Shown: one piece after another, positions 10,760 through 23,000 of the stretch | Numbering within the stretch: the first letter of the stretch is position 1 | Layout: every line of letters begins with the position of its first letter | Assembly (NCBI GenBank): GCA_034508935.3 | Contig: CM067445.1 | Location: 19,375,583 to 19,439,582, forward strand | Direction of reading: 5' to 3' | DNA: 64,000 bases | Source of the DNA: Berghia stephanieae | Lineage: Eukaryota; Mollusca; Gastropoda; Nudibranchia; Aeolidiidae | Notes under the pieces: model-generated | Database searches by the model: none | The model's input: the letters and a program-made list of their open reading frames with translations, nothing else | What the model was told of the DNA's origin: nothing | Position numbers and translations under genes: made by a program

Positions 10760-13700
10760 ATGACTACACGAGCAGCATGGACCAACGAGGAGCTCATTGG
10801 GCTATTGCGTGATCAGATGGCCCAACAACAACAGCAGGTGGAGTTGCAGCGTCAACAGATGGAAACGTTAATGGCCTTGGTGATCGATCGTCCCAAGTCG
10901 TCAGTGACCAACACCAGGTTCTGCGAGTTTGATTCAAACGCAGAGCTGTGGACGGACTATTGGTCACGTTTCCAGACGTTCGTAAAGGCCAACTCCATTC
11001 CATCGGACAGGATTGCGGAGATTTTTCTCACCAACCAATCGTGTGCCATCTTCAAGCTGCTGGCAAACCTGGCTTCACAGAGCGTTCCTCCCAAGGACGT
11101 CAACGAATTATCGATGGATGAGATCGAGCTGCACATGGTTGACCATTTCAACCCCAAAAGATTCGTTGTTCGGGAGCGTTTCAAATTCTGGACACGAACA
11201 GAAAGGAAGCCAGGGGAGACTGTCCACGAGTTAGCTGCCAGAATTCGGCAAGAGGCAGCTACATGTGATTTTGCCTCGATCAAGGACCCGTTGGACGAGG
11301 CAATGAGGACTCGATTCGTTTGCTCGATCAACAGCGAGGCTATCGTCAAAGCCTTGTTTAAAGTAAAAGACGACGAGCTGACGTTCAATCGAGCCATTCA
11401 AATCGCCGCAGAAGTGGAGGAGGCTGGAAAAGTTGCCAGAGAGACGGTCGGCACATCAAATGCCGATGTGTTTAAGTTCCAGCCCAATCGTAATCCGGCT
11501 CGTAAACTACCAACGGCGAATAACAAACCGTCTCCAAAGATCAACAGCCAATCAAAATCAACGGAGAACAGGAACCAGAAAACCCGATGCTACCGGTGCC
11601 TCGGGAACCACTCGAGTGATGCCTGCCGATTCAAGGAAGCCCTTTGCCACCACTGCGGCATTAAGGGCCACATAAAGTCTGCCTGTCGGAAGAGAAGTCA
11701 ACATCAACGAGTAAAGACGGTGACAAAGGTCAATTGGAATGCGGCCCGACCTTTGTGGAAGACCTGCTACTTGAACGATGTGTCAGTCGTTTTCGAGGTT
11801 GACACTGGTTCCAGAGACAGCATCATTTCGGAAAAGACCTGGAAGAAGTTGCGACGGCCTGCACTGTCACCACCTACGTGCAAATACCGTTGTGCTTCCA
11901 ACGCAGATCTTCCAGTGATTGGCGTTGCCAGCCTGTCGACCTCAACATTTCCGGAACCCGAGGGCTTGATAAGACAAAAATTTGTCGTGACAACTTTGGA
12001 TCTGAATCTCCTTGGACGTACAACGATTAAAGATCTTGGACTGTCGGTGGATGCCCTCATTCATTCCAACGGCAGAGAGATTGTAAACACAGTGACGAGC
12101 GACAATAAACCTGATTGGTCACTTCAGTCGGCATTGAAACAGCTTTGCTCTGAGTTCCCAGACCTCTTCAAACAGGAGTTGGGAACCTTTAAAGACTTTG
12201 AACTGGAAGTGAAGTTCAAACCAGACGCTACTCCAGTTTTTCACCGTCCTCGGGCAGTACCCATTGCAATCCAGGAAGACTTGGACCAAGCGCTACAAGC
12301 TGGCATCTCGAAAGGCGTTTGGCAGTTGACCAAGTTCAACGATTATGGTACTCCTGTCGTACCAATAAAGAAGAAGACTGCTCCTGGACAAAACAGACCT
12401 AGCATCAGGGTCTGTGGAGATTACTCCGTGACCGTGAATCCTCAGTTGGAACCGCATCGCCATCCCATGCCTACACCTGAGGATCTGATGAGAAAGCTTG
12501 GACGTGGCTATGGATTTACAAAAATCGACCTTGCAGATGCCTACAACCAGATCTGTCTTGGACCAGAGTCGCAGAAGAGACTTGCCCTCAGCACAAACAA
12601 AGGCGTTTTACTGCAGAAGCGTCTACCGTTTGGAATTAAGTCGGCTCCTGGTTACTTCCAAGAGATTGTTGACAGATTAATCCAAGATCTGCCGGGCGTT
12701 GCTGCTTACTTGGACGACATACTCGTCAGTGGAGACAACGCTGAACAGCATCTACGTAACCTTAGAGGCCTATTTCAACGTCTGCAAGACTCGGGCCTTC
12801 GATGTAAACTCGAGAAATGTGCCTTTGCCCAACCACGGGTGGAATACCTGGACACTACTTGTCTAGAGATGGCGTCTCGAAAGGTCCAAAAGCAGATGCC
12901 ATTCAAAACATGCCAGCTCCAAAGAATGTTTCCAACCTCAGATCTTTCCTTGGGCAAGTGCAATTTTACAGCAAGTTCTTGCCCAATATCTCTACAACAC
13001 TAGAGCCGCTATATCGTCTGACGAAGAAAGACGTGAGATGGAAATGGGGACCGGAAGAACAGTCAGCCTTCCGGAAGATCAAGGAAATGCTTCAATCTGA
13101 TACCGTACTTGCACATTTCGACCCATCGTTGGAAGTTGGAATCTCGTGTGACGCATCAGAAGTTGGCATTGGAGCTGTCCTGTTTCACCGTTACTCCGAT
13201 GGCAGTGAACGACCTATCGCCAACGCATCGAAGACGATGACCGCCTGTCAGCGGAAATACAGCCAAATACAGAGAGAAGCATTGGCCATCATCTTTGCCT
13301 TGAGCAAATTTCACCAATTCTTATACGGCCGAAGATTCATTTTGGTGACAGACCACAAGCCGCTGATCTCTCTGTTTGGACCATCAAAGCCGATTCCAGC
13401 ACTGGCAGCAAACAGACTGGCAAGATGGGCACTTACCTTGAGCCAGTACGATTACAAAATCGAGTTCCGGAAGACGTCGGACCACGGAAATGCCGATGCC
13501 TTGAGTCGTTTGCCATCAGGACCTGACCAAATATTCGACAAACGAGAGACCGGAGATGATTCGTCAACAATCTGCGCCATTCAGATGGTATCTCCCTCTC
13601 ACCCTGATGAGCTGACGAAAGAATCCCAGGACGATCCAGTGCTATCGGCTGTCTTCAAATACTTGGAAGAAGGATGGCCAAAGAAAATGACACCCAACAA

Positions 13701-14682
13701 ACAAGAGTCCTGGTCAGTTGGGTCGTTCAACAAAATCAAAGACTTCCTAACTTCATCGAATGGTTGCTTGTTCTATGGTGATCGTGTGGTGGTTCCGAAG
13801 AAGCTCCAAGAAAGCATTCTTCAAATACTACATCTGGGCCATTTTGGAATGCAACGAATGAAACAGCTTGCCAGAACAGCTGTATACTGGCCTGGAATCG
13901 ACACAGCGATTGTCAACACCACCAGAGGATGCATGTCGTGTGCTGAGAACCAAAACATGCCTCCAAAACAGCCGGTACATCCATGGATTATGCCCGACAA
14001 ACCATGGGAACGTGTCCATATCGACCATGCCGTGAATTTCAAAGGACACAACTGGCTCGTGATGGTGGATGCATACTCCAAATATCCGTGTGTCCACCAG
14101 ATGACATCCATCACCACGAAGGCGACAGTTCAAAAGCTGGACGAGGATTTTGCGCATTTTGGCTACCCGCATACCATCGTCACTGATAATGCGCAGTGCT
14201 TCTCGTCAGCTGAGTTTGCCAGTTTCTGTGAGAGCCGGGGTATTCAACACCTACAAGGAGCCCCGTATCATCCAGAGACCAACGGTGCAGCTGAGAGACT
14301 GGTACAGTCATTTAAAAAGTCGCTAAGGAAGTCCAGCCTCAGTACCAGTGAGGCCTTACACGAGTTTTTGATCCAGTACCGGAGAACTCCCCTGTGCAGT
14401 GGCTATAGCCCAAGCGAACTTCTGATTGGTCGACAGATACGGGCGAAGATAGATGTGCTCCTGCCTCAAAGCCGTGTAAATCATCGCTCGTCTAGGAAAA
14501 CTAAGTTCACAGTGAACAGCCAGTGCTATGCCCTGTCTTTTCGGAGGGGGCGTAGGGACAAGTGGGTGCCAGCGATTGTAGCATCAGTGATTGGAAACCG
14601 AATGTTCGATGTGAAAATCGTGCCGGATGGTCCTACTTTGAGAAGACACGTCGACCAACTGCGCACACGCCACAGTAGTTAA
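10760..14682 (+). mobile_element. gag-pol region of the Ty3/gypsy element
   Basis: Parts in order: a gag-like N-terminal region (about 10760-11570); two CCHC zinc knuckles (about 11585-11690, CYRCLGNHSSDAC and CHHCGIKGHIKSAC); an aspartic protease with a DTGS motif (about 11790-12050); reverse transcriptase with the YLDD box near 12710; RNase H (about 13090-13420); and an integrase with an HHCC zinc-binding region and DDE core (about 13825-14460). No chromodomain or envelope is seen. The coding part appears close to whole, with about one break. Confidence 0.93.
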
Positions 14683-14974
14683 CATAGTGGTTATATTATA
14701 ATTGTGACAACGAGACTCACGTTCTTGTAACAGATTATTCCAGTGCATGGACTGTCAAATGGACTTGATATAGTGTATGTGATCACCGGACATTTGAAAT
14801 AGTATTGTTCGTACGGACTTTTAAATGTTAATCGCAACGGCGGTCTTCTGGATGTGTAACATAGAATTTCAAATTAACTTTGAAATAGTGTTTTAAGCGG
14901 ACTGTTACATCATGTGTGTCTATGTTAATATTTTGATGGTTAAACCTTCAGTATCCTTCAGGCTAGAAGGGAGG

Positions 14975-15441
<467 letters not shown>

Positions 15442-15544
15442 TGCCTTGTCATTCCAACCACACCCCATGTACTTCATACCCACAAACTCACGCCACCTCA
15501 ATATTTCATTCATATTCCAACCACCATTGAGTACATACGATACA

Positions 15545-15690
15545 AGTTCTACTCATTATAATCTACATCTATTTGCTTTCCATGTTCATTTGCTTATTGT
15601 TCTGCTGACTAAGGGTTTGTACCCGAAGCATCCATTGTCTGTATTGTTCCCACCCGAAGCCTCTTCATTTAATTTTCACTCTTTCGATAG
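15545..15690 (+). mobile_element. Decayed repeat with hammerhead-like core (Penelope-like 3' fragment)
   Basis: CTGACTAAGGGTTTGTACCC followed by GAAGC (15605-15629) is a decayed version of the core at 57387-57411. Both copies share the flanks (TTTGCTTTCCATGTTCATTT upstream and TTTTCACTCTTTCG downstream). Hammerhead motifs of the CUGANGA-stem-GAAA type are known from Penelope-like retroelements. The assignment to that class is inference. Confidence 0.45.
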
Positions 15691-15729
15691 TATTACTACT
15701 ACGTTACCATACTCTCTTATTGACAGTGA

Positions 15730-15730
<1 letters not shown>

Positions 15731-15767
<37 letters not shown>
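15731..15767. repeat. poly(A) run
   Basis: A homopolymer A run. It may mark the tail of a retroposed sequence. Confidence 0.9.
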
Positions 15768-15769
<2 letters not shown>

Positions 15770-15989
15770 AAAGACAATCATTTGACACGGATGACATTAG
15801 AAGTTGACATTTATAGCTCAACAACGCTATGGTTCTGCCTTATTCTTTTTTTTTATGCTACGTATTTTGTCACCAGTGATTATGATTTTATTATTTAAAA
15901 AGATAATAGATATTTTAATGTAATTTAGGATACTGGCTTTTTAATGTTGGCGTTAGTGCTGCTGTTCGTGCTATTGCTCATAAAGATAA

Positions 15990-16094
15990 TGATGGTAATG
16001 GGGATGATGATGATGATCATCATGATGATGACGACGACGACGACGACGATGATGATGATGATGATGATGATGATAGATGATGATGATGATGATT

Positions 16095-16135
<41 letters not shown>
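15990..16135. repeat. (GAT)n with (ACG)n block
   Basis: GAT repeats with a short GAC/ACG block near 16027-16048. The Asp/Met open frame is repeat translation. Confidence 0.93.
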
Positions 16136-16136
<1 letters not shown>

Positions 16137-16811
16137 GTACCCACGACTGATAACAAGTTATGATATAGATTTGATTTCGTAACCAACTAAGACACGTATA
16201 GAAATGTTGTCACAGTCTCATATGCAACCCTTAATTTTGATAATTTAATTTAGGTATTTTTAATTGACTCTGAATTAATGCTCCCCTTTTTACTGGGGAT
16301 GTGCTTTGTACATTTCCTCGATCGATTTGAAGACAGAGGTGACAATGTAGTTGAATTGGTATAGGATGATAGCCCTCTTTGGTAGGTTGAAATCTTTTAG
16401 TCCAAAAGCACACATTGAATGTTGAGTTCTTAATAATATTATGTTAGTGACATTGCGAAAAGCACAGGTGGAAGATAAAAGACTGCTTAGTTTGGTATAG
16501 CTACTGTTTCATACACGTCTTTTCAGATTTGATATTACACAATTTCCTGGTCACTAATTTGTTACTTTGATATTTTAAAAAATAGAAATAGAGATGCCCT
16601 GATGTCCCCATACACTCAAGACCAATGTTTTTTTGTTTTTTTTTTTAAAAATTATGATGCAAACGAATATTTGTTCTCAGCGGAAACGCGTACCCTTGTC
16701 AAGAATATAAGCTTTAATTCTACAAGACAATTATTGGTCGAATTGTGATTTCATATGAGTGATGAACCCTCCAGTTACCGATCAATTGATCCCCCCGATT
16801 TCCAATCACTA
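16136..16811. other. Intergenic, nothing recognised
   Basis: AT-rich, with short T and A runs and no supported gene. Confidence 0.4.
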
Positions 16812-16882
16812 GGTAACCTCTACGGTGTAATGGAATCATGCCTAATCGGTAATCAGCTGATGTTCGATCCCCATTCGTAGAA
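16812..16882 (+). mobile_element. tRNA-like SINE head, second family
   Basis: AACCTCTACGGTGTAATGGA resembles a tRNA A-box region, and GATGTTCGATCCCC resembles a B box. The same arrangement recurs on the minus strand at 63745-63825, which supports an interspersed SINE family over a functional tRNA gene. No cloverleaf with a complete acceptor stem forms. Confidence 0.45.
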
Positions 16883-17018
16883 AGCTGATTTTTTGGGATG
16901 GTATATTAATATTATCTTTATTGGATTTTTCTTCCTGCTCTTGTTTCATACGCACCTATACAGATTGCCATTATGTAAGATTTTACAATATTTATTGAAG
17001 CCCATTGCCATGAGTTAC

Positions 17019-17060
17019 AAAAAAAAAAAAAAAAAAAACAAAAAAAAAAAAAAAAAAAAA
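17019..17060. repeat. poly(A)-rich run
   Basis: A homopolymer A tract broken by a single C. Confidence 0.9.
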
Positions 17061-18520
17061 CGTCTTTCAAAAAAAGGTCAACAGCAACAACAAAAAACAA
17101 ACAAAAAACAACAGCATCATGGGACTCAGGGTCATCGTCGTCACATTATCATCGATAATTATTCGATGGTAGTTCGTATGTAAGAAAGAAGTGCGGTTTT
17201 TGCCTCTGTTAACCCTCGTGACATTGTATATATTGAAATCATAGCCTATAATAACTTGTCAAATGTAAATAAAAATATTTTATAAATAAATCTAGTAGTT
17301 TTCTGTACCGAGGCCACGTCATTTTCGACACTTTGTTCTCCGGAAGTGATCGATTCGAGTCTCTAGACTTACTGAGTAATATCGTTGGTAGACGATATTC
17401 CCGAATATTGAGATAATTTAGATGTAGTCAACATGTTTATTTTAAAATTTAATCCTATTATCAAAATCAGGATTGCTTGTCATAGAAAAATCTTTATTTA
17501 TCAGTTATGTGTGGCTAAAAAATAACAAAAAAGTTGTTCGAATATTTGGATTCGATCATGATTTAAAAAAATATGGAATCGACTGTCATTATTTACTGTA
17601 ATGTCAACAATAACATCAAATGGGAGAGATGAAAATTGACTGTCGACATAATAATGATCTTGACAAGATGACTATTGCTGTGTCTCCATTTTATTCTAGT
17701 GACAAGGTACGGATATTTTTCTTGCAAGACACATTGTTAGTCTCCATAATTTGAATATTTGCACTCAAGTTTTTGTATAATCTTTCGATTTGTCAATGTT
17801 TTCAACTATAGACAGGTAAAAATTCCTCACTGAACTTCTGGCGAATTCTATGTCGTCCGGGAAATGTTCTCGTTTAAAAAAAAAAATCAAATATTAATAC
17901 ACAAAGTGCATTTTATGAAATTTCATTGGTTTGACTGATAAAGAAATATCTCAAGTTTCCCTCACTATATCCTAACTAAAACTTAAAATATAGCCTGGCG
18001 ACCTAAGAGTAAGAGACTCATCCAGTTCCAGCCATTTAAATATGAGTATGGCTCATCATAATTTCCTCAAATTCCACCAAAGTTAAGCCTATTATTTTTA
18101 TCGTAAATTAAATGTATCAAAGTCAGTGGTTGAGCAGCACAATGTCTCATCTTGTAACAAAATAATATGAAGTCAGTGAGAGGGGCCAGTGCCTTTATGA
18201 GTGAACAATCTCAAAACTAAAACTCTGGCGCTCTCTCACTCACTCTCGGGACTTGCAGTGCAGTGTCTACACATGTTAATAGCTAACCTAGACGTTGTGA
18301 TTATTGCCAACCATAAAGAAAAACTATTATTGGCCGACACCTGTCTGGCAATAACGATGGACGATTATACTTATACACAGAGACACTTTTTTGAAACTCC
18401 GCTGTGTGTTCGAATCCTGGTTCCAAGCTCCACCACTTTTTTATTGGTCTTCTTTCTACAGAGTGTTGCAAATGATAAATGTCCCATCCAACCCCCCCCC
18501 CCTCTTTTTTCTTCTCTTTA
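17061..18520. other. Intergenic, nothing recognised
   Basis: No exon with splice support and domain similarity was found. A tRNA B-box-like string (GTGTTCGAATCC near 18407) may mark an old SINE fragment. Confidence 0.4.
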
Positions 18521-18522
18521 AA

Positions 18523-18523
<1 letters not shown>

Positions 18524-18592
<69 letters not shown>
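18524..18592. repeat. (CT)n microsatellite
   Basis: A dinucleotide CT run with one phase slip. Confidence 0.95.
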
Positions 18593-18599
18593 TTTGGTT

Positions 18600-19489
18600 C
18601 CTTTCTATATTTCTATAGAATATTACAAAGTGTCATATTCATCCTCACTCCGATCTCAGAAAGTATATATACTAAAAGAGCAAATAATTAAAAACAAACA
18701 AACAAAAACAAACAAAAAATACAGAGGGCGATTAAATGGTAGGATAGAAAAAAATAAATAAACACTATTATTAAGAAATTCATGCTCAGAAACGGAACAA
18801 GGCCAAACAGAATAGGAGAAAAGAATAGACTCGCTCAAAAACAAAACAGAAGGAGAGGTTTCTTTTGTTGTTTTAAAAAAAAAATTTGGTCAAGTTTTAA
18901 AATCTGTTTCTCTTAAACAGGTATGTAAAAAAAATAGTAGCTAGTGAATTGATGAATAAGGGCCATTATATGTAAAGTGGACCAAATTTTCGAAAATTGG
19001 GAAACACACCCCTTTTGAATTTCCCAAACTTGGCTCAATTGAAGATACTATTATGAAATATGAGGAAAACACAGTTATTGAACTGTTAATGAATTATTTC
19101 ACACTTTTTTCAAATATAGATAAATTAAAAACATTGAATTCATTAACTTTTAACAGTTTCTCATAAGCCAAATATTTTAAGCTTTGTTTGTTAGCTGTGT
19201 TGTGTAATATTATGAGTCGCTATTACTATTTAGGGGTCAAATTAATTAATTGAGTTATGCCCCTTTGTAACTTAAGAATTGAGATTCTTGACTTCTTTAC
19301 GGGTGGTTTTTACCATGAAGTACTACAAAATACAAGGAAAGCTTCCAATCAGCTTATAGAAATAGTGTATCTGCACAATATATCAAATTTTGAAAAAAAT
19401 CCCAGCCGACATCTTTGACTGTTTTGAGCCTCGAATGTGGTGAAAAATTGCGATATTGGTGAGCGTTGCATTCCGCTATGAGTTATTGT
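18600..19489. other. Upstream of FBXO8, nothing recognised
   Basis: AT-rich. The promoter of FBXO8 should lie here or just downstream, but no specific element can be supported. Confidence 0.35.
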
Positions 19490-19494
19490 TCGAA

Positions 19495-19565
19495 AAATTA
19501 TATTCTCACCTGCACCTGGAATTAATCTTGGAGTGATTGTTCTACCAACTGAGCTACCCCCCCCC
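19495..19565 (-). mobile_element. tRNA-like fragment (SINE head remnant)
   Basis: On the minus strand, GGTAGCTCAGTTGGTAGAAC is a good tRNA D-arm/A-box match. No intact T-arm follows at the expected distance, so this is a SINE head or tRNA pseudogene. It abuts a poly-C (plus strand) run. Confidence 0.45.
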
Positions 19566-19840
19566 CCCCCCCCCACCCCCTTGATAGTAAACTTAATGTT
19601 AATGGAACTAAGCATTTTTCATTTAAGTTTTACCCTAACATATTTTTGTTTCTCTTTGATAAACATTGCAGTTTTTCCCATCTTTACCTTTACAATATAA
19701 AATGATGATATAATTGCTGTAAGGTACGTTGACAACAACACCCAGTTTTGTTGAGACTTTAATTTAGGGGTGCGCTTGTGACAACCTTATGGAAAATTCA
19801 GTCTTTTGTATTAAGGTTTACTTTTTTCTTTTTTTTCAGG

Positions 19841-20012
19841 CACACATACAAGAAAAATGATGTCTTGATAACTCTAAAATTGAAATGAAAATTTTCAACT
19901 TTACCATCAAAAAGGGTTCTCTGCACTCTTTCAATTGTTTTTTGTGATAACTCTCATCAAACCTTACATTTGTCAGAGTAGAATTGGAAACCATGGGGCA
20001 AGTTATACGAAG
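19841..20012 (+). CDS. FBXO8: FBXO8 exon 1 (5' UTR plus 20 coding bases)
   Basis: A poly-T/CAG acceptor ends at 19840, so a further 5' UTR exon is likely upstream. ATG at 19993 gives M-G-Q-V-I-R and then AG before the donor GTAAGT at 20013. This start was chosen because MGQ plus a basic segment matches the vertebrate N-terminus and the phase (AG|A) fits exon 2. Coding begins only at 19993. Confidence 0.85.
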
Positions 20013-23000
20013 GTAAGTGATTGTTTCAGTAGTATCAGTGTACGAAATAAACAAATGGATGCCACTTTTTGCTGTGGACCGACTTGTGACATTCCACTGA
20101 GTGAGTTGACAGTTTATGTTTAATGAAGCATCTTATGATTATGATACCTTAAATAAAAAAAAAAACAACCTAGCAAAACACTAGTACTTTTCTTTCTTTT
20201 TTTTTAGGTTTTCATAAAGATTTATGTGCTTATTCAACTGTTGTTGGGTGATTTTTTTTTGGTTACCTTTGAGCCTTTTTATTACCATGCCTCATTATTA
20301 ACTCACTCAATCCTAGAGATTTTTGCTCCTTTTCAAAATTGGAAAAAATGTATTAAAATTGAGCATGTACATAGATAGTTTTATTCAACTATCATTAATA
20401 TGCAAAAAAAAAAAAAAAGACACTAGCTTTGATAGAACGCCTATAATTTGTCTCATAAAAGTGTAATTCAATAGGCATGGGGTAATAGTAACCCCCCCCC
20501 CCCCCCCCCCAGTAAACTACATATATAGTTGGTGTTAGGGTTGAGTGAGTTAAACCATATTAAGCAACACTGACATTTATCAGTCAAAGATTGGTAAAGA
20601 ACCTATACACAAAATACTTTGCTTGACTAAGTTGTTAAAGTGTTCCTGACTATAGGGGTATAGTGGATGCAATTTGAATGTGATATTACATAAAATCCTC
20701 CTGATTCTTGACATGTACTGTATGGGAGCACTTACCACACCGTGAAAACGCCCTTGTTTTATATTTGTGCACATAAAAAAATATATTATCAAATTATTCT
20801 GTTTATTTGGAATTGTTTTATCATTGTCAAGTAAAAATATCATCTTGCTAGATTCAAAAGTTGCTGCAAATTATTTTGTATTTCTGTATTGATATGATGA
20901 AGTAGCAAGAATATCTCAAATAGGTATGATGCGGATGTATTTTTAATTCAGAAAAGCAAAGCGCCAGAAGACAATAGAGAATAAAAAATTTTTCGCGGCG
21001 GTGGTGGGGTTTGAACCTGCGACCTTATTGGTACGACAACTCCGCCTGGCAGGTGAGAGCGTGGCTCTACCGTGTGAGCTATCCACGAACACAAAATATT
21101 CGTTTCAAACTCAAAGTCATTACTAGATCCCTCTCTCACCCACTTCTTGAGACCGCCGATTCGTTCGTACACCACCATCGCGAATAATTTTGACCAGCAG
21201 TTAAGCTCAATAGCCAATATTCTCAACACAAACATATAACATAGAAACGATTGAGACATTGAGTATGCTCCGGTGTATGGGGTGAATTTTTAATTCAGAA
21301 AAGCGAGTGGAGCAGGCACCCATGTTGGCAACAACAAGACATGAAGTGAATAGAAAAGCGCCAGAAGACAATAGAGAATAAAAAATTTTTGCGGCGGTGG
21401 TGGGGTTTGAACCTGCGACCTTATTGGTACGACAACTCCGCCTGGCAGGTGAGAGCGTGGCTCTACCGTGTGAGCTATCCACGAACACAAAATATTCGTT
21501 TCAAACTCAAAGTCATTACTAGATCCCTCTCTCACCCACTTCTTGAGACCGCCGATTCGTTCGTACACCACCATCGCGAATAATTTTGACCAGCAGTTAA
21601 GCTCAATAGCCAATATTCTCAACACAAACATATAACATAGAAACGATTGAGACATTGAGTATGCTCCGGTGTATGGGGTGAATTTTTAATTCAGAAAAGC
21701 GAGTGGAGCAGGCACCCATGTTGGCAACAACAAGACATGAAGTGAATAGAAAAGCGCCAGAAGACAATAGAGAATAAAAAATTTTTCGCGGCGGTGGTGG
21801 GGTTTGAACCTGCGACCTTATTGGTACGACAACTCCGCCTGGCAGGTGAGAGCGTGGCTCTACCGTGTGAGCTATCCACGAACACAAAATATTCGTTTCA
21901 AACTCAAAGTCATTACTAGATCCCTCTCTCACCCACTTCTTGAGACCGCCGATTCGTTCGTACACCACCATCGCGAATAATTTTGACCAGCAGTTAAGCT
22001 CAATAGCCAATATTCTCAACACAAACATATAACATAGAAACGATTGAGACATTGAGTATGCTCCGGTGTATGGGGTGAATTTTTAATTCAGAAAAGCGAG
22101 TGGAGCAGGCACCCATGTTGGCAACAACAAGACATGAAGTGAATAGAAAAGCGCCAGAAGACAATAGAGAATAAAAAATTTTTATTCTCTATTGTCTTCT
22201 GGCGCTTTTCTATTCACTTCATGTCTTGTTGTTGCCAACATGGGTGCCTGCTCCACTCGCTTTTCTGAATTAAAAATTCACCCCATACACCGGAGCATAC
22301 TCAATGTCTCAATCGTTTCTATGTTATATGTTTGTGTTGAGAATATTGGCTATTGAGCTTAACTGCTGGTCAAAATTATATCGCGATGGTGGTGTACGAA
22401 CGAATCGGCGGTCTCAAGAAGTGGGTGAGAGAGGGATCTAGTAATGACTTTGAGTTTGAAACGAATATTTTGTGTTCGTGGATAGCTCACACGGTAGAGC
22501 CACGCTCTCACCTGCCAGGCGGAGTTGTCGTACCAATAAGGTCGCAGGTTCAAACCCCACCACCGCCGCGAAAAATTTTTTATTCTCTATTGTCTTCTGG
22601 CGCTTTTCTATTCACTTCATGTCTTGTTGTTGCCAACATGGGTGCCTGCTCCACTCGCTTTTCTGAATTAAAAATTCACCCCATACACCGGAGCATACTC
22701 AATGTCTCAATCGTTTCTATGTTATATGTTTGTGTTGAGAATATTGGCTATTGAGCTTAACTGCTGGTCAAAATTATTCGCGATGGTGGTGTACGAACGA
22801 ATCGGCGGTCTCAAGAAGTGGGTGAGAGAGGGATCTAGTAATGACTTTGAGTTTGAAACGAATATTTTGTGTTCGTGGATAGCTCACACGGTAGAGCCAC
22901 GCTCTCACCTGCCAGGCGGAGTTGTCGTACCAATAAGGTCGCAGGTTCAAACCCCACCACCGCCGCGAAAATTTTTTTATTCTCTATTGTCTTCTGGCGC

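Noticed and set aside
16812-16882. Functional tRNA gene
   Set aside because: No complete cloverleaf; a related copy at 63745 shows it is an interspersed SINE head.
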